Assembly (NCBI GenBank): GCA_934432595.1
Contig: CAKRYR010000024.1
Location: forward strand, 1-23,596
DNA from: an uncultured Lachnospiraceae bacterium
Lineage (GTDB): Bacteria > Bacillota > Clostridia > Lachnospirales > Lachnospiraceae
Direction: 5' to 3'
Length of the DNA stretch: 23,596 bases
Under the pieces are notes generated by a model. That model was given only the letters and a program-made list of their open reading frames with translations. It was not told the origin of the DNA and did not search any database. Shown in pieces: positions 1 through 7,915 of this stretch. The translations under genes and the position numbers were made by a program. Within the stretch, counting starts at the first letter, position 1; every line of letters starts with the position of its first letter.

Positions 1-138
1 CTTGTTCTGTAACTAACTTTATTATTTCTTCTTTATATTCTTTAGTAAATCTTCTTTTGTTTCCCATATAATAAACATATCCTTCTTAATTTTTATTATA
101 CGTATTTTCTATGTGTCTATCAAATCGGGTATACTCCA
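1..138 (-). mobile_element. IS3-family element, orfA-side terminal fragment cut by window edge
   Basis: This stretch is nearly identical to 11928-12065, which carries the start of orfA and the outer inverted repeat of the IS3 element. On the minus strand the terminus begins TGGAGTATACCC. Bases 1-67 encode the first ~22 residues of OrfA (start MGNKRRFTKEYKEEI), a helix-turn-helix DNA-binding protein of the transposase; the rest lies outside the window. The two copies agree up to position 138 (12065 in the other copy) and then diverge, which fixes the element boundary. A few substitutions separate the copies. Confidence 0.85.
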
Positions 139-366
139 TTCACTAATTAAATATTTTAACTCTTTTTTCCACTTGTTTATCCCAATAAAAATTCCAACAA
201 CTATTGAACTTATAATTCCAATAAATAATTCTTGAAGAAAATTATCTATACATATACTAAAAGTGAATCTAGAAACGATTAATCTTCGTACCAATATTAC
301 AGCTAGTGCAAATAGAATCCAAAAATCAATAATTCTTTTAACCTTATTTAAATTATTTGTTCTCAC
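109..366 (-). pseudogene. Small membrane protein truncated by IS3 insertion
   Basis: This 85-residue frame starts at a GTG. It has two hydrophobic segments (about residues 15-27 and 45-63) with Lys/Arg-rich flanks, so it looks like a small two-pass membrane protein. The last ten residues (EWSIPDLIDT) are read from the IS3 terminal repeat, which also supplies the stop codon. The native C-terminus is therefore lost, and the product, if made, is a host-IS fusion. I do not recognise the family. No clear ribosome binding site sits before the GTG, so the true start may be elsewhere. Confidence 0.5.
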
Positions 367-412
367 TTCTATCTCAATTATAACTCATCTTTAATTTATT
401 ACAGCCTATTTT

Positions 413-1744
413 TTATATATCTTTATATTCGTTAATTTTTTCTATTAAATCTTCTCCTGTATAATCAACTACTATTACTTTCACATCTAAAGCTTCTTCA
501 ATATCTTTAATTTTAGTATCATCTAACATGATTTGTTCATATGAATCTGCTAGTTCGTATCCTTTTCTAAACATATTGTTAGACATAATTAAATATTTAC
601 TATTTATTATTCCTTTCATTTGATCTATTATATCTGTTCCAGTCAAAAGTCCTGCAACAGTAATTGTCTTTCCAAAATAATTATTTATTATTCCATAAAC
701 ATCCAATTGTATATTAGGATTCTTATTTTTAATTTTAAGACTTGCTTCTAAAAGTTCAGGATAAGCTAATGTTCCTGTAACAATAGAAAAACTTCCTTTC
801 ATATTTTCATCTAAATCCTTTAAAGTATTATCTATTGCATCTCTAAAACATCTAACCATCCCTATACCATCCTCTATTTGATGATAATCATCATAGAATT
901 CTTCATCTGGTATTTCTTTACCTGCAACTAAATAAAATTCATCAGATAATCTCACAAATGGTTTTCCTATTTCTTTCATGTATATGTCTTGTAGTTCTTT
1001 AACTTTCTCTATTTCTTCTATGGATTGTTGTTTTGTATAAGTTTCAACATGTTTAAGCCCATGTCTAAATTTAGTTATTCCTATTGGCACTACTGCAACA
1101 TCTGAAACTTGTGGATATAATGTATATAAGTCTTTAATTGTCTTCTTAAGTTCTTCACCATTATTTACTCCTGGAACTGAAACTATTTGAGCATTCATAT
1201 TTATACCTGCTTCAGCTAGTCTCTTCATAATATCAAAAATTTTTCCTGCAAATCTATTATTAAGCATTTCAACTCTAAGCTCAGGATTTGTTGTATGTAC
1301 AGAAATATTTATTGGACTTATATTATATTTTATTATTCTATCAATATCGCATTCTTTCATATTAGTTAATGTTACAAAATTACCTTGTAAAAATGATAAT
1401 CTAGAATCATCATCCTTAAAATATAAGGATTCTCTCATTCCTTTTGGAAGTTGATCTATAAAGCAAAATATACATTTATTACTACAGCTTTTTGCCTTAT
1501 CCATTATTCCGCCACCAAATTCTATTCCTAAATCTTCACCGAATTCCTTTTCGACTTCTATTTCCCAGATTTCACCATTGGATTTTTCTATTTCTAATAC
1601 AATTTCTTCATCAGCAGATAAAAATTTATAATCTATAATATCATTTATTTCATTTCCATTAATAGTTAATAGTTTGTCATTTTCTTCTATTCCAACCTCG
1701 GCTGCAATTCCACCTAAGCCAACTTTTGTTATAATATTACTCAT
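413..1744 (-). CDS. PDZ / radical SAM / DUF512 family protein
   Basis: This 443-residue protein is of the DUF512 type common in Clostridia and cyanobacteria. The N-terminal ~60 residues resemble a PDZ fold (GLGGIAAEVGIEENDKLL). They are followed by a radical-SAM-like CxxxCxxC motif, CSNKCIFC (Cys87, Cys91, Cys94), that would bind a 4Fe-4S cluster and S-adenosylmethionine. The C-terminal half is the DUF512 part (around residues 270-430, with LLTGTDIIDQM near 370). The reaction is not known, so only a redox or radical enzyme role is supported. The ATG start follows CAGGAGTAAAGTA, a good ribosome binding site. It lies 58 bp downstream of queH in the same direction and may be cotranscribed with it. 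The length is normal for the family and the frame is intact. Confidence 0.88.
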   Translation of the reverse strand: MSNIITKVGLGGIAAEVGIEENDKLLTINGNEINDIIDYKFLSADEEIVLEIEKSNGEIWEIEVEKEFGEDLGIEFGGGIMDKAKSCSNKCIFCFIDQLPKGMRESLYFKDDDSRLSFLQGNFVTLTNMKECDIDRIIKYNISPINISVHTTNPELRVEMLNNRFAGKIFDIMKRLAEAGINMNAQIVSVPGVNNGEELKKTIKDLYTLYPQVSDVAVVPIGITKFRHGLKHVETYTKQQSIEEIEKVKELQDIYMKEIGKPFVRLSDEFYLVAGKEIPDEEFYDDYHQIEDGIGMVRCFRDAIDNTLKDLDENMKGSFSIVTGTLAYPELLEASLKIKNKNPNIQLDVYGIINNYFGKTITVAGLLTGTDIIDQMKGIINSKYLIMSNNMFRKGYELADSYEQIMLDDTKIKDIEEALDVKVIVVDYTGEDLIEKINEYKDI

Positions 1745-1802
1745 TACTTTACTCCTGATTATTCTTATTTATATTTGTTAAATTACATTCATTCACTATT
1801 TT

Positions 1803-2423
1803 TTAGTTTATTTTATTAACATGTTCTTGTTGTGAAAAAATGCATCCACAATAATTCTGACGATATAAATTATATTTTCTTGATAATTCTACAGAACGTT
1901 TATATCCATTATTTTTCTTAAAGTCAGAATTAAGAAATTTAATATTATATTTATGTGCTAATTCTAATCCAATATTATTTATTATCTCTGCATTTTTCAT
2001 AGGACTTATTGTTAATGTTGTGGTAAAATAATCAAATCCATTTGATTTAGCGTATTGAGCAGCTTTATCTAACCTAATTCTAAAACAATGTTCGCATCTT
2101 TCACTACCTTCGCCCATTTTTTCATAGCCTTTAACAGCATCATAAAATAAATAACTTTCATAACCTGTTCCTATTACGTTATAATCAAATCCCATTGCCT
2201 TTATAAGTTTAATTTGTTCATTTAATCTTTTTATGTATTCATTTTTGGGATAAATATTAGGATTAAAGAAAAATACTTCTATATCAAAATATTTAGATAA
2301 AAATTCAATAACATATGAGCTACAAGGTGCACAACAGCTATGTAATAGTAACCTTGGTTTTTCAAAAGAATCTATAATTTCACTAATTTGTATCAACATT
2401 TTATTATGGTAATTTTCTTTCAT
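1803..2423 (-). CDS. queH: Epoxyqueuosine reductase QueH
   Basis: QueH (formerly DUF208) is the non-cobalamin epoxyqueuosine reductase. It carries out the last step of queuosine synthesis, reducing epoxyqueuosine to queuosine in the wobble position of GUN-anticodon tRNAs in the cytoplasm. The 206-residue protein has the expected cysteine motifs: SCCAPCSS (Cys30, Cys31, Cys34), CEHCFRIRL (Cys110, Cys113) and YCGC (Cys192, Cys194), which coordinate the 4Fe-4S cluster and a nearby metal. The ATG is preceded by AAGGTGGTG at normal spacing. The DUF512 gene follows in the same direction; metE lies upstream behind a hairpin. The length matches the family and no lesions are visible. Other queuosine genes are not in the window. 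Confidence 0.93.
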   Translation of the reverse strand: MKENYHNKMLIQISEIIDSFEKPRLLLHSCCAPCSSYVIEFLSKYFDIEVFFFNPNIYPKNEYIKRLNEQIKLIKAMGFDYNVIGTGYESYLFYDAVKGYEKMGEGSERCEHCFRIRLDKAAQYAKSNGFDYFTTTLTISPMKNAEIINNIGLELAHKYNIKFLNSDFKKNNGYKRSVELSRKYNLYRQNYCGCIFSQQEHVNKIN

Positions 2424-2491
2424 ATTTAAACACCACCTTAAACTTAAGTATAATAATAATAGATTTAATTATTATTATCAAGAAACTAAAT

Positions 2492-2534
2492 AAAGGGGCT
2501 GTTACACTAAAAATTAGTACATACCCCCTTTAAA
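2492..2534 (-). terminator. Hairpin of the GGGGCTGT repeat family between metE and queH
   Basis: The sequence is roughly palindromic: AAAGGGGCTGT on one side, ACATACCCCCTTT on the other, with an ACTAAAAATTAGT core. It can fold on either strand and lies between the metE stop and the queH start, so it is a plausible terminator for metE. It closely matches the reverse complement of the hairpin at 10107-10140, which marks it as one copy of a dispersed repeat. Confidence 0.55.
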
Positions 2535-2644
2535 TTTGTATACAAAAAGACTTCAAGCCTTCTTTCTCTTATAGAAAATTAACTTACTATATTTTAGATC
2601 TTATTAAATAGACTCAAAAAATTCCACATTATTAATATGAATTT

Positions 2645-4915
2645 TTATATTATACTTCTTATAATTTTTGCAGCTTCAACCATATTTTTTAAACTAGCAT
2701 TAGTTTCTTCTATACCTCGAGTCTTAAGACCACAATCAGGATTTACCCATAATTGATTTTTATCTATCTTAACAAGAATTTCTTTTAATGCTATTACAAT
2801 TTCATCTACAGAAGGAACTCTTGGTGAATGAATATCATACACTCCTGGACCTACTTCTGTTTTAAAATTAGAATCTTTAATTGCATCTAATATAGTTAGT
2901 CTAGAACGAGCAGATTCAAATGTAATTACATCTGCATCCATATTATCAATATCTTTTATAATATCATTGAATTCACTATAACACATATGTGTGTGTATTT
3001 GTGTTTCTGCTTTAACGCTACTATGACATAAACGAAATGCAGGAATTGCCCAATCAAGATATTCACTATACCAATCACTCTTTCTTAGTGGTAGTTTCTC
3101 CTTAAGAGCTGCTTCATCTATTTGTATTATACGAATTCCTGCTTTCTCTAAATCAAGAACTTCTTTACGTATAGCAATAGCAATTTGATACGCCATTTCT
3201 TTTAAAGTAATATCTTCTCTTGGAAATGACCAATTTAAAATTGTAACCGGACCTGTTAACATACCCTTTACTGGTTTTTCTGTTAAACTTTGAGCATAAG
3301 AAGAGTATTCTACAGTTATAGAATTAGATCTATTTACATCACCAAATATAATTGGTGGCTTTACACATCTTGTCCCATAAGATTGCACCCAGGCTTTTTC
3401 TGTAAATACATATCCTTCAAGATTTTCTCCAAAGAATTCAACCATATCATTTCTTTCATATTCACCATGTACTAAAACATCAAGGCCAATCTGTTCTTGC
3501 TTTGCAATACATTCCTTAATAAAAGCGTATATTTCTTTATCATATTCCTCTTTATTAATTTCCCCTTTTTTATATCTAGTACGATTCTTTTTAACATCTA
3601 AAGTTTGAGGAAAAGATCCTATTGTAGTGGTCGGAAGTATTGGTAAATTAAAAATATTTTTTTGAATTTTATTTCTTTCTGAACGTTCCATAGTTCTAAT
3701 AAAGTCACTTTCAGAAAGATTTTTAACTTGATTTCTGACTTCAGAATTTTGATAAAGTCTTTTTTTATCAAATATAATTTTATTTTTTATAAATTCTTCT
3801 TTATTTTTATAATCAAGACTTTCAGTTAATATAGTAATTTCTTTTAGTTCTTTAAGTTTTTCTAAAGCAAATGAAAAATATTCTTTTACATCTTCTTTTA
3901 AATTTCCTTCATTTTCAAGACTATATGGTACATGTAATAATGAACAGGATGTTGATAAAACAATATTTTCTGCATACCCTTTCAATAACTCTATTTCACT
4001 AAGAATTTTTCCATAATTACATTTCCATATATTTTTCCCATTTAGTAATCCAGCAAATAAAACTTTATTTTTAGGAAATCCAAAACTTTCAACCAACTCC
4101 TTAGTTTTTTTACCTTCTCTAAAGTCTAAACCAATTCCATCAAACTCCATATTGATGACATCTGCATAACAATCTCTGATATCTCCAAAGTATGTCTGTA
4201 ATAAAACTTTAGTCTTATTCTTACATTCTAGAATTTCTTTATATATTAATTTAAATAATTCTATTTCTTCATTTGATAAATCAGTTACAAGTATTGGCTC
4301 ATCAAACTGAATCCATTCTGTTCCTAATTCATTAAATTTCAAAAGTATATTCTTATATGCTTTAATTATATCATTCACATAATCATTAATTTTTTTACTA
4401 CCTTGGTAGCGAATAAGTTTTAAAAATGTAAGTGGTCCAATTATTACAGGCTTTGTAATGATGCCTTCCATTTTTGCCTCAATATACTCTTTAAATGGTT
4501 TATCACCAACTAATTTAATTTCTATATCATCATAAATTTCAGGAACTATATAATGATAATTTGTATTAAACCATTTCTTCATTGCAAGAGCAGGTACATC
4601 ACCAGCTATTCCTTGATATCCTCTTGCCATAGCAAAATAAATATCAAGCTCATCAAGCTTTAAATCTTTATAAGATTTTGGTATAACATTTAATAAAACA
4701 GCTGTATCAAGTATATTATCATAAAATGAAAAATCATTAGATGAAATGTATTTTATACTAAATTGTTTTTGAAAATCCCAATGCTCCTGTCTTAAACTTC
4801 TTGCAATATCATTTAACTGTATACTATTTATTTCTTTATTAAAATACTTTTCTGAAGCAAATTTTAATTCTCTCAATTTTCCTACTCTTGGAAAACTAAT
4901 AACTGCACTATCCAT
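2645..4915 (-). CDS. metE: Cobalamin-independent methionine synthase MetE
   Basis: MetE transfers a methyl group from 5-methyltetrahydropteroyltri-L-glutamate to homocysteine, the final step of methionine synthesis, in the cytoplasm. At 756 residues it matches the usual length (E. coli, 753). Two related barrels are visible. The catalytic C-terminal half has TTIGSFPQT (about residue 429), HGEYERNDMVEFFGENLEG (483), IQIDEAAL (Asp600), the zinc ligands in THMC (His643, Cys645), TFESAR (Glu667) and NPDCGLKTR (Cys728). The ATG follows AGGAGGG. A LysR-type regulator gene lies just upstream in the same direction behind a terminator, so metE probably has its own promoter under that regulator. No T-box or SAM riboswitch fits in the short leader. 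Confidence 0.97.
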   Translation of the reverse strand: MDSAVISFPRVGKLRELKFASEKYFNKEINSIQLNDIARSLRQEHWDFQKQFSIKYISSNDFSFYDNILDTAVLLNVIPKSYKDLKLDELDIYFAMARGYQGIAGDVPALAMKKWFNTNYHYIVPEIYDDIEIKLVGDKPFKEYIEAKMEGIITKPVIIGPLTFLKLIRYQGSKKINDYVNDIIKAYKNILLKFNELGTEWIQFDEPILVTDLSNEEIELFKLIYKEILECKNKTKVLLQTYFGDIRDCYADVINMEFDGIGLDFREGKKTKELVESFGFPKNKVLFAGLLNGKNIWKCNYGKILSEIELLKGYAENIVLSTSCSLLHVPYSLENEGNLKEDVKEYFSFALEKLKELKEITILTESLDYKNKEEFIKNKIIFDKKRLYQNSEVRNQVKNLSESDFIRTMERSERNKIQKNIFNLPILPTTTIGSFPQTLDVKKNRTRYKKGEINKEEYDKEIYAFIKECIAKQEQIGLDVLVHGEYERNDMVEFFGENLEGYVFTEKAWVQSYGTRCVKPPIIFGDVNRSNSITVEYSSYAQSLTEKPVKGMLTGPVTILNWSFPREDITLKEMAYQIAIAIRKEVLDLEKAGIRIIQIDEAALKEKLPLRKSDWYSEYLDWAIPAFRLCHSSVKAETQIHTHMCYSEFNDIIKDIDNMDADVITFESARSRLTILDAIKDSNFKTEVGPGVYDIHSPRVPSVDEIVIALKEILVKIDKNQLWVNPDCGLKTRGIEETNASLKNMVEAAKIIRSII

Positions 4916-4948
4916 AATTGCCCTCCTAAATCTCTTTAAATATTTACT

Positions 4949-4976
4949 AATTTATTATTCTAAGTATATATTTCAA
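4949..4976 (-). promoter_or_regulatory. Candidate metE promoter
   Basis: Upstream of metE the minus strand has TTGAAA (4971-4976) and TAAATT (4949-4954) spaced 16 bp, a plausible sigma-A-type pair. It lies between the LysR terminator and the metE ribosome binding site. In such AT-rich DNA other pairs are possible; no LysR operator is assigned. Confidence 0.35.
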
Positions 4977-4998
4977 AAAGTAGTTTTAAAAATATAAA

Positions 4999-5045
4999 AA
5001 AATAACATTTTGAAATAGTTTAAAACTATTTCAAAATGTTATTTT
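4999..5045 (-). terminator. Rho-independent terminator of the LysR gene
   Basis: This is a perfect 23-bp inverted repeat (4999-5021 and 5023-5045) around a single central base. On the minus strand it is followed by a T-rich tract (TTTTTTTATATTTTT). It lies 23 bp past the LysR stop and separates that transcript from metE. The stem is entirely A/T-rich apart from three G:C pairs. Confidence 0.8.
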
Positions 5046-5067
5046 AATAATAAAATATATGTTTTAT

Positions 5068-5964
5068 TTATATATATCTTTTAAGATATTCTATATATGC
5101 ACTAGCATATCTACTAAGTGACATATCTTTTTGAGTTATTGTACCAACTTTCATAAACTCATCAACTTTTAAAGGCTTTGATATTATATTTTCTCCATTC
5201 AATTCTTTACTTATAATCCCTGAGCTAACTGTATACCCATTAAGACCAATTACTAAATTAAAAAGAGTAGCCCTATCTCTAACTTTTATATTTTTATTTC
5301 TATCAAGAGTACTTAATATTTCTTCAGAAAAATAAAATGAATTATACTCCCCCTGCTCAAATGATAGATATGGATATTCTTCAAGATCTTCTAGTGTCAA
5401 TGAGCCCATATTAGCTAATGGATGGCTAGACGATATAAATACATGAGGTTTTACAATAAATAATTCTTGAAATTTCAATCCCTTTTGTTTAATTAATTTA
5501 AAAATAACTTCTTCATTTTTAGATGATGTATATAGGATTCCTATTTCACTTTTTAGCCTACTAACATCCTCGATAATTTCATGTGTCTGCGTTTCTCTTA
5601 ATATAAAATCATATTTATCTCCTCCAAATTCACGAATTACATCTACAAAAGCATTTACTGCAAAAGAATAATGCTGACATGACACTGAAAACTTAGAACT
5701 TTGTACCTTTTTATTTAAAAACTTCTCTTCTAGGAGACTTGTTTGTTCTAATATCTGCCTTGCATAAGATAAAAATAAATCCCCTTCATTTGAAATAGAT
5801 ACTCCTTTATTAGTACGATTAAATATTCTAATATTCATTTGTTTTTCTAATTCACGAATAGAATTTGTAAGACTAGGTTGAGAAATAAACAAAATTCTAG
5901 CAGCTTCTGTAATATTCCCAGTTTCAGCTACTGTAACTATATATCTTAATTGTTGTAATGTCAT
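5068..5964 (-). CDS. LysR-type transcriptional regulator, probable metE regulator
   Basis: This 298-residue LysR family protein has the N-terminal winged helix-turn-helix in residues 1-60 (MTLQQLRYIVTVAETGNITE, then SQPSLTNSIRELEKQ). A linker helix follows, then a periplasmic-binding-protein-like effector domain (about 90-295). The start ATG has GGAGGAGATG upstream at good spacing, and the gene ends in a strong terminator. Its position directly upstream of metE suggests control of methionine synthesis, by analogy with MetR/CmbR-type regulators. That is inference from position, because MetR-type genes are usually divergent from their target and this one is in tandem. Confidence 0.88.
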   Translation of the reverse strand: MTLQQLRYIVTVAETGNITEAARILFISQPSLTNSIRELEKQMNIRIFNRTNKGVSISNEGDLFLSYARQILEQTSLLEEKFLNKKVQSSKFSVSCQHYSFAVNAFVDVIREFGGDKYDFILRETQTHEIIEDVSRLKSEIGILYTSSKNEEVIFKLIKQKGLKFQELFIVKPHVFISSSHPLANMGSLTLEDLEEYPYLSFEQGEYNSFYFSEEILSTLDRNKNIKVRDRATLFNLVIGLNGYTVSSGIISKELNGENIISKPLKVDEFMKVGTITQKDMSLSRYASAYIEYLKRYI

Positions 5965-6018
5965 ATATAATCATCTCCTCCTAATTTAAATTATAAAATT
6001 GAAATTATATATTATTAA

Positions 6019-6065
6019 AAAGTAAATACCAAAATAAGTGTTTTACTTATTCTGATATTTACTTT
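6019..6065 (-). terminator. Terminator after the 57-residue membrane protein gene
   Basis: Two 21-base arms (6019-6039 and 6045-6065) are near-perfect inverted repeats of AAAGTAAATA...ATAAGT separated by five bases. On the minus strand the stem is followed by TTTTTAATAA, so it terminates leftward transcription from 6146-6319 before the LysR gene promoter region. Confidence 0.7.
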
Positions 6066-6145
6066 ATTTTAAGTCTAATGCACATACATTTATCTTCACG
6101 AATTACATTTGCAGTAAAAGTAGCAAAACCTCATACATAAGCTAA

Positions 6146-6319
6146 TTAATTATCATTTTTATTTAATCTACTTTTAAAAAGTATTATAAAATAACCTACT
6201 ACTACTATTGCAAAAGGTAATAATTTTATATACCAAACTAATTCTAAAGATGAAAATATATCATCCAAGACCATTGCTATCATAACAATTATAAAAATAA
6301 TTATAATTTTTTTCTCCAT
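6146..6319 (-). CDS. Small two-pass membrane protein (57 aa)
   Basis: The reading frame begins MEKKIIIIFIIVMIAMVLDD and ends KSRLNKNDN. It has two hydrophobic stretches (about residues 4-17 and 32-47) joined by an acidic, tryptophan-containing loop, and a basic tail. The ATG is preceded by GGAGAGATAAAT, a good ribosome binding site, and a terminator follows 81 bp later. I do not recognise the family. It lies third in a leftward set with a secreted-protein pseudogene and a 38-residue membrane peptide. Immunity or transport accessory roles are common in such settings but nothing in the sequence proves one. Confidence 0.6.
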   Translation of the reverse strand: MEKKIIIIFIIVMIAMVLDDIFSSLELVWYIKLLPFAIVVVGYFIILFKSRLNKNDN

Positions 6320-6437
6320 ATTTATCTCTCCAATATTAAAATAGTTTATAGATATTTTAATATTTATTCTAAATATACTAATTTATTATCTAATCTTTAT
6401 CCACTCAATGTAGATATCTTTTAAATCAAAAAGAACT

Positions 6438-6469
6438 AAAAATGGAATAGTCAAAAACTTTTCCATTTT
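6438..6469 (-). terminator. Terminator after the 38-residue membrane peptide
   Basis: AAAATGGAA and TTCCATTTT form a stem on the minus strand just after the stop at 6478. The stem is short and A/T-rich, and the T-tract merges with the descending arm (TTCCATTTTTAGT). Confidence 0.55.
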
Positions 6470-6477
6470 CATATATT

Positions 6478-6594
6478 TTATTTAGCCATCTTTTTTCTTT
6501 TTATATATCTATTTACAAACAAAATTATTAATCCTATTAATAATATATTCAATATAGTTGATATTATAGATGTTGTATCAATGTCAATAATCAT
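6478..6594 (-). CDS. Single-pass small membrane peptide (38 aa)
   Basis: The peptide begins MIIDIDTTSIISTILNILLI and continues through one hydrophobic helix (about residues 8-26) into a strongly basic tail (NRYIKRKKMAK). The start is supported by AAGGAAGTGAGTAA directly before the ATG, and the gene ends in its own hairpin. One membrane helix plus a cationic tail is the shape of type I toxin peptides and of bacteriocin accessory peptides, but this shape is not diagnostic. No antisense RNA could be assigned. It lies between a secreted-protein pseudogene and a 57-residue membrane protein. Confidence 0.6.
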   Translation of the reverse strand: MIIDIDTTSIISTILNILLIGLIILFVNRYIKRKKMAK

Positions 6595-6653
6595 TTACTC
6601 ACTTCCTTAATATAAATCTAATTATTTAATTATATCATTAATTTCAATAATTA

Positions 6654-6988
6654 TTAAGGATTTCTCCATGATACTGAATAGGATTTTTGTTGTCCTGCAA
6701 AGCTAGTTAATGATGTATTTATAAGTATATAATAATCAAATTTCCCATTTACAGTTACATCCAATTGTCTACCTGAATCTACTATATTTGAACTATATGA
6801 TGTTTGTGTCCAATCATTTCCAAAATATAATCCTGAAAGAAAAGAATTAACATAACTACATTTATTATAGTAATTTTGGCCTAAAGAAGAACTCCACAAA
6901 TATTCTATACTAGCTTCTATATTTACTGCACATGCTGCTACTCAAAATATGGTCAAATATATCCATATTGAGAATTTTCCTTATTCAT
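6654..6988 (-). pseudogene. Decayed small secreted protein with signal peptide
   Basis: The intact frame runs from about 6941 to 6654. Extending it upstream reveals a signal peptide (KFSIWIYLTIF, then VAACAVNIEA) interrupted by a TGA in the hydrophobic core. A two-base insertion just after the ATG at 6986-6988 adds a second lesion. Repaired, the product would be about 111 residues with a mature part of about 80, rich in Ser, Tyr, Asn and Trp and with a single Cys. It ends in KSYSVSWRNP. I do not recognise the family; a secreted peptide or bacteriocin-like product is possible. The right end of the tnpB element lies immediately before the start codon, so the native promoter is probably displaced. 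Confidence 0.5.
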
Positions 6989-7076
6989 AGAACCTCGCCT
7001 TGCCTAAGCTACTGCGATTTTATACGGTTCTCCAAAGGCTTAAATTCCGAAGTTAGCCTTCCGTACATATATAAGT
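6985..7076 (-). ncRNA. IS200/IS605-type right end, probable omega RNA scaffold
   Basis: Directly downstream of the tnpB stop the minus strand folds into nested hairpins: TACGG pairs with CCGTA (7061-7065 with 7023-7027), and inside it AAGGCT pairs with AGCCTT (7055-7060 with 7034-7040). A GCTTAGGCAAGGCGAGGTTC segment follows. In TnpB-encoding elements the omega RNA overlaps the tnpB 3' end and the right end, and its guide is read from DNA just outside the element. The structure looks preserved although the tnpB gene is broken. The exact right-end boundary (near 6985-6990) is inferred. Confidence 0.5.
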
Positions 7077-7086
7077 GCTTTTGATT

Positions 7087-7752
7087 TTAAGCTATCTTAT
7101 ATTTCTTAGCATTTTTAAGATTAATACTTGCGTTTAAATCTCTATCAATAGTAAATCCACAATCACATCTATAAATTCTATCTGATAGTTTTAAATCTTC
7201 ATTGACTACAAGTCTTTGATGATGGATAAAATCTATCAACTATTCTAAGCTCTATATTATTTTCTTTGCATTTAGACATTAGTTTAGTTTTAAATTCAAA
7301 AAACTTCTGACTTGCAATAGCTTTAGATAAATGCTTATTCTTCATCAGATTAGATACTGCTAAATCTTCAATTGTTATATAGCTTGGTTTTTGCTTTATA
7401 ATTGAAAATACTATTTTATTTATATAATCAGTTCGTATATTAACTAATCTCTGATTAAGTTTCTGTACTTTGACTACTTGTTTTTGAATATTTTGACGAG
7501 TGGCTCTCCCTTCTTTTATATTTTTATTTCTAATTTTCAAACTTTCATATTTCCTTGAAAGTTTTCTTTGCTCTCTTTTTAATTTCTTTTCTACTTTTTT
7601 AACAGTAGAATTTTTATTTACATTTTTAAACTTAATCCCATCAGAACATATTGCAAAATCTTTTATACCTACATCAATCCCTATACCTTCATTTATTAGC
7701 TTCGATACCTGAATAACATCTTCATCAACTAATATTAAAACATATTGTTAAA
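7087..7752 (-). pseudogene. TnpB (IS200/IS605 family RNA-guided nuclease) pseudogene, 5'-truncated and frameshifted
   Basis: TnpB is the RuvC-like RNA-guided nuclease of IS200/IS605/IS607 elements. Here the first ~180 residues are missing: the frame opens near 7752 after a stop and has no start codon. The RuvC-I motif is visible (GIGIDVGIKDFAICSDG), followed by a basic helical region and the RuvC-II segment (PSYITIEDLAVSNLMKN, with Glu). After PSSKTCSQ the frame breaks at 7199. The next frame continues EDLKLSDRIYRCDCGFTIDR and DLNASINLKN to a TAA at 7087. A deletion of about a dozen bases therefore removed the first zinc-finger CxxC partner and shifted frame. RuvC-III (Asp in TIDRDLNAS) survives only out of frame. 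The gene is not functional as it stands. Confidence 0.85.
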
Positions 7753-7820
7753 TTATGTATTTTATATAAATTTTATAAAATCTTACTATATTTAATCTAA
7801 TTTTATATTTTCTATAGTAA

Positions 7821-7915
7821 TTTCGCTAAATTCAAATTTCACGAAGAAACAAAAATTAACGAATTCAAGCCATTTATAAACTATGTTATAATAGAAAAAT
7901 AGTAGTTAATTGTTT
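7821..7915 (+). repeat. 95-bp dispersed repeat with promoter-like core, copy A
   Basis: This aligns without gaps to 19331-19425, with about 82 of 95 positions identical and the last 35 bases fully identical. It contains a perfect TATAAT (7887-7892) with a weak upstream TTCAAG 17 bp away (7864-7869), so it looks like a rightward promoter. Each copy lies a few hundred bases upstream of a secreted transglutaminase-like gene. Its origin (IS end, regulatory cassette or short RNA gene) is unknown. Confidence 0.75.

Noticed and set aside
2455..2484. ATAATAATA / TATTATTAT inverted repeat before queH
   Set aside because: It is a low-complexity A/T repeat with no G:C pair in the stem; chance is likely in this base composition.
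4916..4998. T-box or SAM riboswitch in the metE leader
   Set aside because: The leader is under 85 bp between the LysR terminator and the start codon, too short for either, with no conserved core seen.
7500..7712. Plus-strand 70-residue open frame
   Set aside because: It is antisense to the tnpB remnant, whose RuvC-I motif is clear on the minus strand, and its composition is simply the complement of a Lys-rich helix.
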